Source: Shimia_B sp038528385 (lineage in GTDB: Bacteria; Pseudomonadota; Alphaproteobacteria; Rhodobacterales; Rhodobacteraceae). From it: 64,000 nt of DNA. The DNA lies in NCBI GenBank assembly GCA_038528385.1, contig JBCBET010000003.1, positions 1 to 64,000 of the forward strand, given 5' to 3'. Made by a program: the position numbers and the translations under genes. Below are positions 30,279 through 38,955 of the stretch, piece by piece (within the stretch, counting starts at the first letter, position 1; every line of letters starts with the position of its first letter). The notes beneath the pieces are model-generated. The model had not been told where the DNA came from, did no database searches, and saw only the letters and a program-made list of their open reading frames with translations.

Positions 30279-32039
30279 TTACGCGTCCGCCTCCTCGGCC
30301 TCGGCTTCGGCCTTCTGGCTCACCATCTCTTCCGGATCGACCCAGCCGAGCAGCACGCGGGCGGTCATGACCATGTCCTGCGCTTCCTCGAGCGAGACGT
30401 CGAACTTTTCTAGAATGCCGTCATCCTTCACGCGCTCGCCGTCGACCGTGGTCCAGCCGCCGGCCAGTTCCCAGTCGGCGCAGGTGGCGAAGTCTTCGAG
30501 CGTCTTCACGTCGTCTTCGGCCAGCGCTTCGATCATCTGGGGGCTGAGCCCCTCGAAATCAATGAGCTGCTGCTCGACGCCCATGGCCACGGCGCGTTCG
30601 AGCGCCTGCTTGTTCTGCTCGTCGATGTAGTCGCGGGCGCGGGCCTGAAGCTCCTCGGCGGTGCCTTCGTCGACGCCGTCGATGACGAGAAGCTCGTCGA
30701 GCTCGACATAGGCCACCTCCTCGAGGTTCGTGAAGCCCTCGGAGACGAGGAGCTGCGCGAAAAACTCGTCGAGGTCGAGCGTGTCCATGAAGAGCTTCGT
30801 GCGCTCCTCGAACTCGGCCTGGCGGCGGCGGCTTTCCTCCTCCTCGGTCATGATGTCGATGTCGAGGCCGGTGAGCTGGCTCGCCAGACGCACGTTCTGA
30901 CCCCGGCGCCCGATGGCGAGGCTGAGCTGCTCCTCGGGCACGACGACCTCGATCCGCTCGGCCTCGTCGTCGAGAACGACCTTGGAGACCTCGGCGGGCT
31001 GGAGCGCGTTCACGAGGAACGTGGGCTGATCCTCGTTCCAGGGAATGATGTCGATCTTTTCCCCCTGGAGCTCGTTCACGACCGCCTGCACGCGGGAGCC
31101 CCGCATGCCGACGCAGGCGCCCACCGGGTCGATGCCGCTGTCATAGGAGATCACGGCGATCTTCGCCCGGCTGCCCGGATCACGGGCGCAGGCCTTGATC
31201 TCGATGATGCCGTCGTAGATCTCCGGCACCTCCATCTTGAAGAGCTCCATCATGAACTCGGGCGCGGTGCGGGAGAGGAAGATCTGCGGCCCGCGCTGTT
31301 CGCGGCGCACATCCTTGATGTAGCAGCGGATGCGGTCGTTGGGGCGGTAGGCCTCGCGGCCGATCTTCTCGTTGCGGCGCAGCGTCGCCTCGCCGGAGCC
31401 CACGTCCACGATGACGTTGCCGTATTCCTCGCGCTTGACGATGCCGTTGATGATCGTGCCCGCGCGGTCCTTGAAATCCTCGTATTGCTTGTCGCGCTCG
31501 GCCTCGCGGACGCGCTGGAGGATCACCTGCTTGGCCGATTGCGCGGCGATGCGGCCCATCTCCACCGGCGGGACCTCGTCGATGAGCTCATCGGTGAGCT
31601 GCACCTCCGCCGACTGGTCCACGCCCTCCATGAGCCCCTCCTCCAGGGCGGTGGGCTTGCGGAGGTAGATGCGGCGGACCTTGATCGTCTCGCTTTCCTC
31701 GGTTTCGGGGTCAAAGAGCGTCTTCGTCCCGGAGATCGCGAAGAACTCGTCGCCCTGGGCGGCCATGACCTCCCGTGCCTGGTCCGGCGTCATGTCCGAC
31801 TGGAAGCTTTCGATCTCCTCCTGCTCGGTGACGGTGCGCACGCGGGTGAAGGTCGCGCGCCCGGTCTTGCGGTCGATCTTCACGCGGATGTCCATTTCCG
31901 CGCCGTAGCGGGACTTCGCCGCGCGCGCGAGGCTCTCCTCCATCGCTTCCACGACGAGACCGGGGTCGATCATCTTTTCGCGTGCCACGGCCTCTGCGGT
32001 CTGCAGAAGCTCGAGCTGGTTTGCTGAGGTAATGGCCAT
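30279..32039 (-). CDS. nusA: Transcription termination/antitermination factor NusA
   Basis: A 586-residue elongation factor. An N-terminal RNAP-binding domain (LLQTAEAVAREKMIDPGLVV) precedes the S1 domain (GTIINGIVKREEYGNVIVDV). KH domains follow (GACVGMRGSRVQAVVNELQG, then LAIGRRGQNVRLASQLTG). The acidic C-terminal half has helix-hairpin-helix repeats. Its start codon overlaps the rimP stop (TGATG). A possible target of its own activity is the terminator in the operon leader at 32650-32669. Confidence 0.98.
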   Translation of the reverse strand: MAITSANQLELLQTAEAVAREKMIDPGLVVEAMEESLARAAKSRYGAEMDIRVKIDRKTGRATFTRVRTVTEQEEIESFQSDMTPDQAREVMAAQGDEFFAISGTKTLFDPETEESETIKVRRIYLRKPTALEEGLMEGVDQSAEVQLTDELIDEVPPVEMGRIAAQSAKQVILQRVREAERDKQYEDFKDRAGTIINGIVKREEYGNVIVDVGSGEATLRRNEKIGREAYRPNDRIRCYIKDVRREQRGPQIFLSRTAPEFMMELFKMEVPEIYDGIIEIKACARDPGSRAKIAVISYDSGIDPVGACVGMRGSRVQAVVNELQGEKIDIIPWNEDQPTFLVNALQPAEVSKVVLDDEAERIEVVVPEEQLSLAIGRRGQNVRLASQLTGLDIDIMTEEEESRRRQAEFEERTKLFMDTLDLDEFFAQLLVSEGFTNLEEVAYVELDELLVIDGVDEGTAEELQARARDYIDEQNKQALERAVAMGVEQQLIDFEGLSPQMIEALAEDDVKTLEDFATCADWELAGGWTTVDGERVKDDGILEKFDVSLEEAQDMVMTARVLLGWVDPEEMVSQKAEAEAEEADA

Positions 32040-32626
32040 CAGGGGTCCTCCGTGCCGTCCACGATCTGTTCGATCTCGTCGAACTGTTTGTCATCTATCT
32101 GACCCGCCGCCTTGCGCCCCTTGAGGACGTCGCGGATCAACTCGTCCGTCAGGACCAGCTTGGCATCGGCCAGCCAGTCGAATTTGAGCCCGATGGTGAC
32201 GGCCTCGCCGCCCTCCTCGATCTCGATGAGGACCTCGCCGTCCTCGGTGCCCGCGAGCACGCCCTTGAAGCGGCGGCGCCCGTCGATGAGCTCCTCGGTC
32301 TCGATCTTGGCGACGTAGCCGTCCCAGAGGTCGAAGTCCTTGAGCCGCGTGAGCGGGCGGTCGATGCCGGGCGAGGACACCTCGAGCGTGTAGGCCTCCA
32401 GGATCGGGTCCTCCACGTCGAGCACGGCGGAGACGGCGGTGGAGATGTCGCCGCAATCGTCCACCTCGATCGTGCCGTCGGGCTTTTGCGCCATGATCTG
32501 GAGGAGCGGCGCCTTCCCGCCCTGCAGCCGCACGCGCACGAGCTCGAACCCCATCCCCTCAATGGTGGGTTCGATGATCTCGCGGATGCGCCGATCCATG
32601 GCTGCCTTGGCGATCATGTCCGCCAT
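32039..32626 (-). CDS. rimP: Ribosome maturation factor RimP
   Basis: A 195-residue 30S assembly factor. N-terminal IIEPTIEGMGFELVRVRLQG, DDCGDISTAVSAVLDVEDP, and LEVSSPGIDRPLTRLKDFDL are the RimP hallmarks. The start ATG 32626 has a strong GGAGG seven bases upstream. A longer in-frame reading to 32752 crosses the leader terminator and is rejected. First gene of the operon with nusA, ylxR and infB. Confidence 0.96.
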   Translation of the reverse strand: MADMIAKAAMDRRIREIIEPTIEGMGFELVRVRLQGGKAPLLQIMAQKPDGTIEVDDCGDISTAVSAVLDVEDPILEAYTLEVSSPGIDRPLTRLKDFDLWDGYVAKIETEELIDGRRRFKGVLAGTEDGEVLIEIEEGGEAVTIGLKFDWLADAKLVLTDELIRDVLKGRKAAGQIDDKQFDEIEQIVDGTEDP

Positions 32627-32649
32627 TGCACTGCCTCCAAAAACGAAAA

Positions 32650-32669
32650 AACGGGCCAGCGGGCCCGTT
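32650..32669 (-). terminator. Intrinsic terminator in the rimP-nusA-infB leader
   Basis: On the minus strand, arm AACGGGCC, loop CGCT, arm GGCCCGTT, then TTTTCGTTTTT. GGAGG follows directly and the rimP ATG is 24 bases from the hairpin. There is no room for a promoter between hairpin and gene, so the operon transcript must cross this terminator. It looks like an attenuator. A weaker hairpin (GCCTCGG / CCGAGGC, 32686-32708) lies upstream and could be its competitor. Confidence 0.8.
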
Positions 32670-32794
32670 CGTATCTGCCGGTGGAGCCTCGGGGGTGGAA
32701 GCCGAGGCGCCGCTGTTGAGGAGCACATACGCCCGCGCCCGAAATTGTGCAAGGTCGCTTTTCACCGGGCGCGCGGCGGGGCACTCTGCGGCCC

Positions 32795-33751
32795 ATGGCG
32801 AAGGCTATCGATCCCGCGCGCTACCGCGCCCATGGCCTCCTCCGGCGGCTGGCGCGCATGGCGGGGATGGACGTGCCGCAGTTCCTCGCCGCCGCGGGCC
32901 TGCCGCGCGGCCTCGCAGCGCATCCGCGCCCCACGCTCACTGCCGCACAGGTGACCGCGGCCTGGGAGGCGGCAGAGGGGCTGCTGGGGGACGGGCTCAC
33001 GCCGGAGACGCTCCGCCTCGATCTTCGCACGCGGTTCAACCCGGCGGTCTTCGCGCTCGCCTCCGCACCTGACGTGGGCGCGGGGCTTCACCGCTGGGCC
33101 CGGCTCGCGCCCCTGGCGCGGCCCGGCGGCGGGGGGCTCGAGACGAGGGCGACACTGCGCTTTTCGGGGCGTCCGCTCCTGGGGGCGGTGGAGCTGGTGC
33201 AGGTCCTCGACGCGCTGCGCATGGCCAGCGCGCGCCGCCTCGTGCCGGAGGCGATCAGCCTGCCCCCGGGCCTGCCGCAGCGGGCGGAGATCCTCGCCCA
33301 TGCCGGGCTCCGCGCGGCGGAAGACGGCGCCCCGGCGCTGCACTTCGCAACTGCGGACCTCGCCCATCCCCTCGTCGCGCCCCTGCAAGAAACCTGGGAG
33401 GACCTCGACCTCGGTCAGCCGCTCTACGAGCCCGGCACGGCGCGCGATCTGCGTTTCGCGCTGCCGGGGCTTTTGGCGGCCGGACGGCCCAGCGCGGAGG
33501 CCGCCGCGGCGCGGCTCCGGCTGTCCAAACGCACCCTCCAGCGCCGGCTTCTGGAGGTGGGCGCGCCCTTCCAGGAGGTGCTGGCGCGGGAGCGGCAACG
33601 CCTGGCGGCGCTCTACCTCGCCCATCCGGGGCTCCGCATCGAGGAGGTGTCGCTCCTCCTCGGATTTCACGGTCCCGGCAGCTTTTACCGCGCGCATCTG
33701 GGCTGGACTGGTAAAACTCCACGCAACCTTCGTGATGCAATGTCAAAATAA
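32795..33751 (+). CDS. AraC family transcriptional regulator
   Basis: A 318-residue protein. The C-terminal ~100 residues form the AraC double helix-turn-helix: AAAARLRLSKRTLQRRLLEV and LRIEEVSLLLGFHGPGSFYR, with TPRNLR at the end. The N-terminal ~200 residues resemble the arabinose-binding-domain type found in OruR/VirS-like regulators (MAGMDVPQFLAAAGLPRG). It is divergent from rimP across about 170 bases. The target and effector are unknown. Confidence 0.88.
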   Translation: MAKAIDPARYRAHGLLRRLARMAGMDVPQFLAAAGLPRGLAAHPRPTLTAAQVTAAWEAAEGLLGDGLTPETLRLDLRTRFNPAVFALASAPDVGAGLHRWARLAPLARPGGGGLETRATLRFSGRPLLGAVELVQVLDALRMASARRLVPEAISLPPGLPQRAEILAHAGLRAAEDGAPALHFATADLAHPLVAPLQETWEDLDLGQPLYEPGTARDLRFALPGLLAAGRPSAEAAAARLRLSKRTLQRRLLEVGAPFQEVLARERQRLAALYLAHPGLRIEEVSLLLGFHGPGSFYRAHLGWTGKTPRNLRDAMSK

Positions 33752-33896
33752 AGCGTACGACTAGGAACCTTTAGGTATGTCATAAGTTAAGCCACTACGC
33801 AGCCGCGTGTGCACCGACCCGATCCGCCCTGGAATTGACCGGGGACCGACCTGGGATTTGACCGATGGACGCGCCCGCAGAGAGATGGAACGCACC

Positions 33897-34382
33897 ATGA
33901 ACCTGTCGGCCCCCGAACTCGAAGACCAGATGCGGAAGCTCAACACGCTCAACGGTCATCTGCCCTATCGCATCAACAAATTATCGAAGCTCCTCGAATA
34001 CGAGGCCGGCATCCGCCTTAAGGGGTCCGGTATCAACCTGACCACCTACCGGATCATGCTCGTCATCTCCATTTTCGAGGAGATCACGGTGAGCGATCTG
34101 GCGCGGCTCCTCGTCATCGACCGCGCGCAGGTGAGCCGCCTGTCGACGGAGATGACCCGGCAGGGCCTGCTCACGTCGAAGCCCGACCGCACGAACAAGC
34201 TCAAGAAGCTTCTGATGCTGACGGAGAAAGGCACGACGCAGTTCGCGGAGCTCCGCCAGCGGTTCGGCGACCGGGCGCGCATGATCACCGATCACGCCAC
34301 CGAAGAGGAGCTGAACGTGCTCTGGCGGCTGCTCGACCGGGTGAGCGTCGACCTCACCAACCGGATCGAACGCGCCACCTGA
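33897..34382 (+). CDS. MarR family transcriptional regulator
   Basis: A 161-residue winged-helix protein: YRINKLSKLLEYEAGIRL, then ITVSDLARLLVIDRAQVSRL (recognition helix), then KPDRTNKLKKLLMLTEKG (wing). MarR proteins repress nearby or stress/aromatic genes and respond to small ligands. I start at ATG 33897, after GGAA; ATG 33885 is an alternative. Two strong hairpins separate it from the convergent ABC operon. The target is unknown. Confidence 0.85.
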   Translation: MNLSAPELEDQMRKLNTLNGHLPYRINKLSKLLEYEAGIRLKGSGINLTTYRIMLVISIFEEITVSDLARLLVIDRAQVSRLSTEMTRQGLLTSKPDRTNKLKKLLMLTEKGTTQFAELRQRFGDRARMITDHATEEELNVLWRLLDRVSVDLTNRIERAT

Positions 34383-34400
34383 CGGCCCACCGGCACCCGC

Positions 34401-34433
34401 GACACCAAAACGGGCCCCCCCGACACCAAAACG
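34401..34433 (+). repeat. Two direct repeats of GACACCAAAACG
   Basis: Two perfect 12-base copies, at 34401-34412 and 34422-34433, spaced by 21 bases (two helical turns). They lie just after the marR stop and before the first terminator hairpin. Confidence 0.8.
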
Positions 34434-34452
34434 CCCCGCACGTGGCGGGGCG
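34432..34452. terminator. GC-rich hairpin after marR
   Basis: Arms CGCCCCGC / GCGGGGCG with a five-base loop. It lies 50 bases after the marR stop. There is no long T-run. Confidence 0.5.
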
Positions 34453-34460
34453 ATCTTGGG

Positions 34461-34484
34461 AAGGGTGCGCCGAAACGCACCCTT
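34461..34484. terminator. Terminator between marR and the ABC operon
   Basis: Arms AAGGGTGCG / CGCACCCTT around a six-base loop, followed by TTGTCG on the plus strand. It lies 16 bases beyond the end of the convergent substrate-binding gene and could serve both directions. Confidence 0.6.
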
Positions 34485-34500
34485 TTGTCGTGTGTCGGGC

Positions 34501-36048
34501 TTACGCCATCCACCACCGCTCCGCAATGCGGCTCGAATCCATCTGCCAAAGATTGCCGATGGTGCCGGAATTGGCGAGCTTGGAGGAATGCGCGTCCACG
34601 TAGTTGGCGTACATGGGCACGACCGTGCCGCCCTCTTCGGACATGATCGCCTGCATCTCCGTGTAGATCGCCTCGCGCCGCGAGCTGTCGAGCTCTGCAC
34701 GGCCCTGGAGCAGGAGCTCCTGGAAGCGGGCATTCTCCCACTGGGTGTCGTTCCAGGGAACGCCGCTCTCGTAGGCGGTGGAGAACATCCAGTCCTCCGT
34801 CGCGCGGCCCGACCAGTAGCAGGCGCACCAGGGCTTCTTCAGCCAGACATTGGACCAGTAGCCATCCGCGGGCTCCTGCACGACCTCGATGGTGATGCCC
34901 GCCTGGGCCGCGGAGGCCTGGTAGAGCTGGGCGGCGTCCACCGCGCCCGTGAAGGCCGCGTCAGAGGCAGAAAGCTGCACCGACACATCCGAGAGGCCCG
35001 CGTCGGAGAGGATCTGGCGCGCCCGGTCGGGGTCGAACGGGTTCTGCGGCAGATCGGCGGCGAAATACTGGTTCGCCGGTCCGATCGGGTGGTCGTTGCC
35101 CACAGCGCCGTGGCCCTGGAGGATCTTGTCCACCATGTCCTGCCGGTCGATGGAGAATTTCAGCGCCTGGCGCACCGCCATCTCGTCGAAGGGCGAGACA
35201 TTGGTGAGCATCGGGAAAGTATAGTGCTGGTTGCCCGTCACCTCGAAGATGGTGATGTTCGGGTTCGCGCGCATGAGCGGCTCGGTGTCGAATTCCACGC
35301 GGTTCACCGCGTCCACCTGCCCGGTCATCAGCGCGTTCATCCGCGCGGAGCCGTCATTGATGGCGATGAATTCGATGGAATCGAACCAGCCCGCGGAGCC
35401 GTCCTTGTAATGCCCGTCCACGCGGGAGACGACCGTGCGCACGCCGGGCTCGAAGGCGTCGACCTTGTAAAGGCCGGTACCGATGCCCTGGGCGATGGCC
35501 TCCTGCTCCTGCCCTGCCGGATACATGAGCAGGTGATAGTCCGACATCAGGAAGGGGAAGTCCGCGTTGCCGGAGGCCAGCGTGAATTCCACCGTCAGGT
35601 CGTCGATCTTCTTCATCTCCGCGATGGCGGCGACGAGCGGGCGCGCGGCGGATTTGGCGTCCTCGGCCACGTGCAGGTTGAGCGAGGCGATCACGTCGTC
35701 GGCGCCGAAGGGCTTGCCGTTGTGGAACGTGACGCCCGAACGCAGCTTGAACGTCCAGGTGACGGCGTCCGCCGTCGCTTCCCAGCTCTCGGCGAGCTCG
35801 CCCACGAGCGTGCCGTCGGCGGCCACCTCGGTGAGGCAGTCGAAGACGCAGCCATGGGCCGTGATGATCATGTAGCTGTCGGAATGCGTGCGCCCGTCCC
35901 AGCTGTCGGAGGTGTTGGCGCCTGCGAGGCCGAAACGGGCCGTCCCGCCGCGCTTGGGCCCGTGGCCGTCGGCGCGGGCGCCGGTTGCGGCGAGCACACC
36001 GGCAGCAGCACCGGTTTGCAATAGGCCGCGACGTGAAAATCTGGTCAT
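34501..36048 (-). CDS. Tat-exported peptide/nickel-type ABC substrate-binding protein
   Basis: A 515-residue SBP family 5 protein. A twin-arginine signal is clear: SRRGLLQTGAAAGVLAATGA followed by ARA. Family sequence follows (GGTARFGLAGANTSDSWDGR, then TLVGELAESWEATADAVTWT and KLRSGVTFHNGKPFGADDV). It should bind oligopeptides or a similar solute in the periplasm for the permeases encoded at 37756-39950. GGAGA precedes ATG 36048. It is the last gene of its operon, which is unusual; substrate-binding genes usually come first. Confidence 0.93.
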   Translation of the reverse strand: MTRFSRRGLLQTGAAAGVLAATGARADGHGPKRGGTARFGLAGANTSDSWDGRTHSDSYMIITAHGCVFDCLTEVAADGTLVGELAESWEATADAVTWTFKLRSGVTFHNGKPFGADDVIASLNLHVAEDAKSAARPLVAAIAEMKKIDDLTVEFTLASGNADFPFLMSDYHLLMYPAGQEQEAIAQGIGTGLYKVDAFEPGVRTVVSRVDGHYKDGSAGWFDSIEFIAINDGSARMNALMTGQVDAVNRVEFDTEPLMRANPNITIFEVTGNQHYTFPMLTNVSPFDEMAVRQALKFSIDRQDMVDKILQGHGAVGNDHPIGPANQYFAADLPQNPFDPDRARQILSDAGLSDVSVQLSASDAAFTGAVDAAQLYQASAAQAGITIEVVQEPADGYWSNVWLKKPWCACYWSGRATEDWMFSTAYESGVPWNDTQWENARFQELLLQGRAELDSSRREAIYTEMQAIMSEEGGTVVPMYANYVDAHSSKLANSGTIGNLWQMDSSRIAERWWMA

Positions 36049-36096
36049 ATCGTTCTCCCTGTTGACCATTTCGCCCGATCTTCGCGGGCGATTCCC

Positions 36097-37752
36097 CTAC
36101 ATCTTATCAACTGCCGCATCGCCGATGTTATCAACTCCGCGTTCGTTGAGCAGATTGCTGAGCCAGTCCGGGTCCATCTCCGGGACCGAACTGAGCAGAA
36201 GGTCGGTATAGGGGTGGTGCGGGGGCGTGAACATCGCGTCCTTGGGCCCCTGCTCGACCACCTCGCCGTCCTTCATGACGACGACCTCGTCGGCGATGGA
36301 ACGCACCGTGGCGAGATCGTGGGTGATGAACATATAGCTAAGTTTGAGCTCGTCCTGCAACTTGGCCAGCAATTTGAGGATGCCCTCGGCCACGAGCTGA
36401 TCGAGGGCGGAGGTGACCTCGTCGCAGATGATGAACCGGGGCTCGGCGGCCAGCGCGCGGGCGATGCCGATGCGCTGCTTCTGCCCGCCGGAGAGCTCGG
36501 AGGGCAGGCGGTTCATGTATTGGCGGGGCTCGAGTTCGATCTGGTCGAGGAGCTCCTCCACCCGCGTCCGCCGTGCCGTGCCCTTGAGGCCGAGGTAGAA
36601 TTCCACGGGCCGCCCGATGATCTCCCCGATGGTCTTGCGCGGGTTCAGGGCCGTATCGGCCATCTGGTAGATCATCTGCGCCTGGCGCAGCTGGTCCTTC
36701 GTGCGCTTGCGGTAATCGGCGGGCATGGGCGTGCCGTCGAACTCGATGACGCCGGATTTCGGCGGCAGAAGGCCGGTGATGCAGCGCGCGGTCGTGGATT
36801 TGCCGGAGCCCGATTCGCCCACCACCGCCACCGTGCGCCCCTCGTGGATGTCGAAGCTCACATCGTGGAGCACGGGGATCGAGCCGTAGGCCGCCGTGAC
36901 GTTCTGCACCGAAATCACGGGCGTCGCATCCACCGCCGGCGCGGGCTTTTCGGGCCGCTGGAAGCTGCGCACGGCCCAGAGCGATTTGGTGTAATCCTCC
37001 TTGGGCGCGGAGAGCATCGTGCGCGTGTCGGCCTCCTCCACCTCGTCGCCCTTCAGGAGCACTTTGATCTTGTCGGCCATCTGCGCCACCACGGCGAGGT
37101 CGTGGGTGATGTAGATGGCCGCCGTATCGAACTGCTCCACGATGTCGCGGATGGAGGCCAGCACCTCGATCTGCGTGGTGACGTCGAGCGCGGTCGTGGG
37201 TTCGTCGAAGATGATGAGATCGGGGCGGCAAGCCATGGCCATGGCCGTCATCGCGCGCTGAAGCTGCCCGCCGGAGACCTGGTGGGGATAGCGAAACCCG
37301 ATCTCGTCCGGGTTCGGCAGGCGGAGCTTGCGGTAGAGCTCCATCCCGTCCTTCTCGCTTTCGGATTTCGACATCACGCGATGCTGCGTGGGCCCCTCGG
37401 TATGCTGATCGAGGATGCGGTGCGCGGGGTTGAAGGAGGCCGCCGCCGACTGCGCCACATAGGCGATGCGCTTGCCGAGAAGCGCGCGTTTCCTGGCCGC
37501 GGAGGCGGTCGTGAGCTCGATCCCGTCGAATTCCACGCTGCCGCCGCTGATCCGGCAGCCATCGCGCGTGAAGCCCATGGAGGCGAGGCCCACGGTGGAC
37601 TTCCCCGCCCCCGATTCGCCGATGAGGCCCAGCACCTCCCCCTTGTTGAGGTCGAGGTCGACGCCGTTGACGATCTGCGTCCAGGTCTCGTCGGAGCGGC
37701 CCTCGATGGTGAGGCCGCGCACCTTGAGGAGCTGTTCGTTGGATTGCGCCAT
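36097..37752 (-). CDS. Double-domain peptide ABC transporter ATPase (DppD-DppF fusion type)
   Basis: A 551-residue protein with two ABC ATPase domains. The first has Walker A GLIGESGAGKST, signature VSGGQLQRAM and Walker B LIIFDEPTTALDV. The second (from about residue 275) has AVVGESGSGKSTTAR, LSGGQKQRIGIARAL and FIICDEVTSALD. It powers the importer formed with the two permeases immediately upstream, starting three bases after the permease stop. Confidence 0.96.
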   Translation of the reverse strand: MAQSNEQLLKVRGLTIEGRSDETWTQIVNGVDLDLNKGEVLGLIGESGAGKSTVGLASMGFTRDGCRISGGSVEFDGIELTTASAARKRALLGKRIAYVAQSAAASFNPAHRILDQHTEGPTQHRVMSKSESEKDGMELYRKLRLPNPDEIGFRYPHQVSGGQLQRAMTAMAMACRPDLIIFDEPTTALDVTTQIEVLASIRDIVEQFDTAAIYITHDLAVVAQMADKIKVLLKGDEVEEADTRTMLSAPKEDYTKSLWAVRSFQRPEKPAPAVDATPVISVQNVTAAYGSIPVLHDVSFDIHEGRTVAVVGESGSGKSTTARCITGLLPPKSGVIEFDGTPMPADYRKRTKDQLRQAQMIYQMADTALNPRKTIGEIIGRPVEFYLGLKGTARRTRVEELLDQIELEPRQYMNRLPSELSGGQKQRIGIARALAAEPRFIICDEVTSALDQLVAEGILKLLAKLQDELKLSYMFITHDLATVRSIADEVVVMKDGEVVEQGPKDAMFTPPHHPYTDLLLSSVPEMDPDWLSNLLNERGVDNIGDAAVDKM

Positions 37753-37755
37753 GGG

Positions 37756-38955
37756 CTATTCCTTCAGCCCCGAGGACTTGTAGAGCATCCAGTCCACCAC
37801 GAAGTTCACCGCCACCGTCAGAAGCGCGATGGCCCCGGCAGCCAGGAGAGGCGCGGTGGCCACCTGCGGCGCGAAGGCTGCGAAGTTGATGAATTGCGCG
37901 AGGTCGCGGACCATCGTGCCCCAGTCCGCCAGCGGCGGCTGGATGCCAACGCCGAGAAAGCTCAGCGAGGCGATGGTGAGAAAGACGAAGCAGAAGCGCA
38001 GCCCGAATTCGGCCAGGAGCGGCGCCGTGGCGTTGGGCAGGATCTCCTTGAAGATCAGGTAGCCGAGCCCCTCGCCCCGGAGCTTCGCCGCCTCGATATA
38101 GTCCATCACCACGATGTTGAGCCCCACCGCCCGCGCGAGGCGGAAGACCCGCGTGGAATCGATCACCGCGATGATCACCACCATGAAATACGTCCGGTTG
38201 ATCCCGAATTCATTGGCCCAGACCGTGGCGATGGTCATCAGGAGCAGCGCGAAGATGAGCGCCGGGATCGCCATGAGCACGTCCACCGCGCGGCTGATCA
38301 CTTGGTCGAGCCAGCCCTGCAGCACCGCCGCCAGAAAGCCGAGCGAGCCGCCGATGAAGAACGCCAGGAGCGTCGTCACGAAGGCGATGCCCACCGTATT
38401 CTGCGCCCCGTAGATGAGCCGCGAAAGGATGTCGCGCCCGATCTGGTCGGTGCCCAGCGGATAGGTCGGGTCCCCGCCCAGCGCGGGATTGCCGCCCGCC
38501 ACGACATTGGCGCTGCCCAGCACTTCCTCCTGCCCGTAGGGCGCGATGAGGCCCGCGAAGATCGACACCACGGCGTAGATCAGGATCACGAGGATGCCGA
38601 AGGCGGCCGTCACCGGCATGTTGCGAAAGAGCTTCTTCGTGCCCTCGGTGCCGACATGCCGGCCGAGCAACCGGAAGAGCCACGCCGCCACGGCGAAGAT
38701 CGCGAAGCCGTGCACGGCATTGCGAAAGAAGTAATAGCTGTCCACCGGATCGCGGGGCGCCGTGAGAGAGAGCCAGTAGGCATAGGCGAGGTAGGCGACG
38801 ATGACCGCCCCCACCACGTAGCCCCAGGCGACGCTGAGCCCCATGTCGCGCCAGCGCGGCGCGTTGCCGGTGGCCTGCTGCGCGGCCATGCGCGCCAGCC
38901 AGGCCAGCGGGATCGCGGCCAGGGCGACGGCGACCATGACGAGCCAGACGCTCAT
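37756..38955 (-). CDS. Peptide ABC transporter permease (DppC type)
   Basis: A 399-residue inner-membrane permease, longer than usual (about 300). Extra N-terminal membrane segments lie in the first ~120 residues. The core begins near ILVILIYAVVSIFAGLIAPY; YPLGTDQIGRDILSRLIYGA is the DppC/OppC hallmark, and the EAA loop is YIEAAKLRGEGLGYLIFKEI. The start overlaps the DppB-type stop (ATGA, 38952-38955). Confidence 0.95.
   Translation of the reverse strand: MSVWLVMVAVALAAIPLAWLARMAAQQATGNAPRWRDMGLSVAWGYVVGAVIVAYLAYAYWLSLTAPRDPVDSYYFFRNAVHGFAIFAVAAWLFRLLGRHVGTEGTKKLFRNMPVTAAFGILVILIYAVVSIFAGLIAPYGQEEVLGSANVVAGGNPALGGDPTYPLGTDQIGRDILSRLIYGAQNTVGIAFVTTLLAFFIGGSLGFLAAVLQGWLDQVISRAVDVLMAIPALIFALLLMTIATVWANEFGINRTYFMVVIIAVIDSTRVFRLARAVGLNIVVMDYIEAAKLRGEGLGYLIFKEILPNATAPLLAEFGLRFCFVFLTIASLSFLGVGIQPPLADWGTMVRDLAQFINFAAFAPQVATAPLLAAGAIALLTVAVNFVVDWMLYKSSGLKE

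Noticed and set aside
32640..32794. A tRNA gene in the rimP leader, as in the E. coli metY-rimP locus
   Set aside because: The hairpins do not form a cloverleaf, and I see no anticodon arm or T-loop (GGTTCRA-type) sequence.
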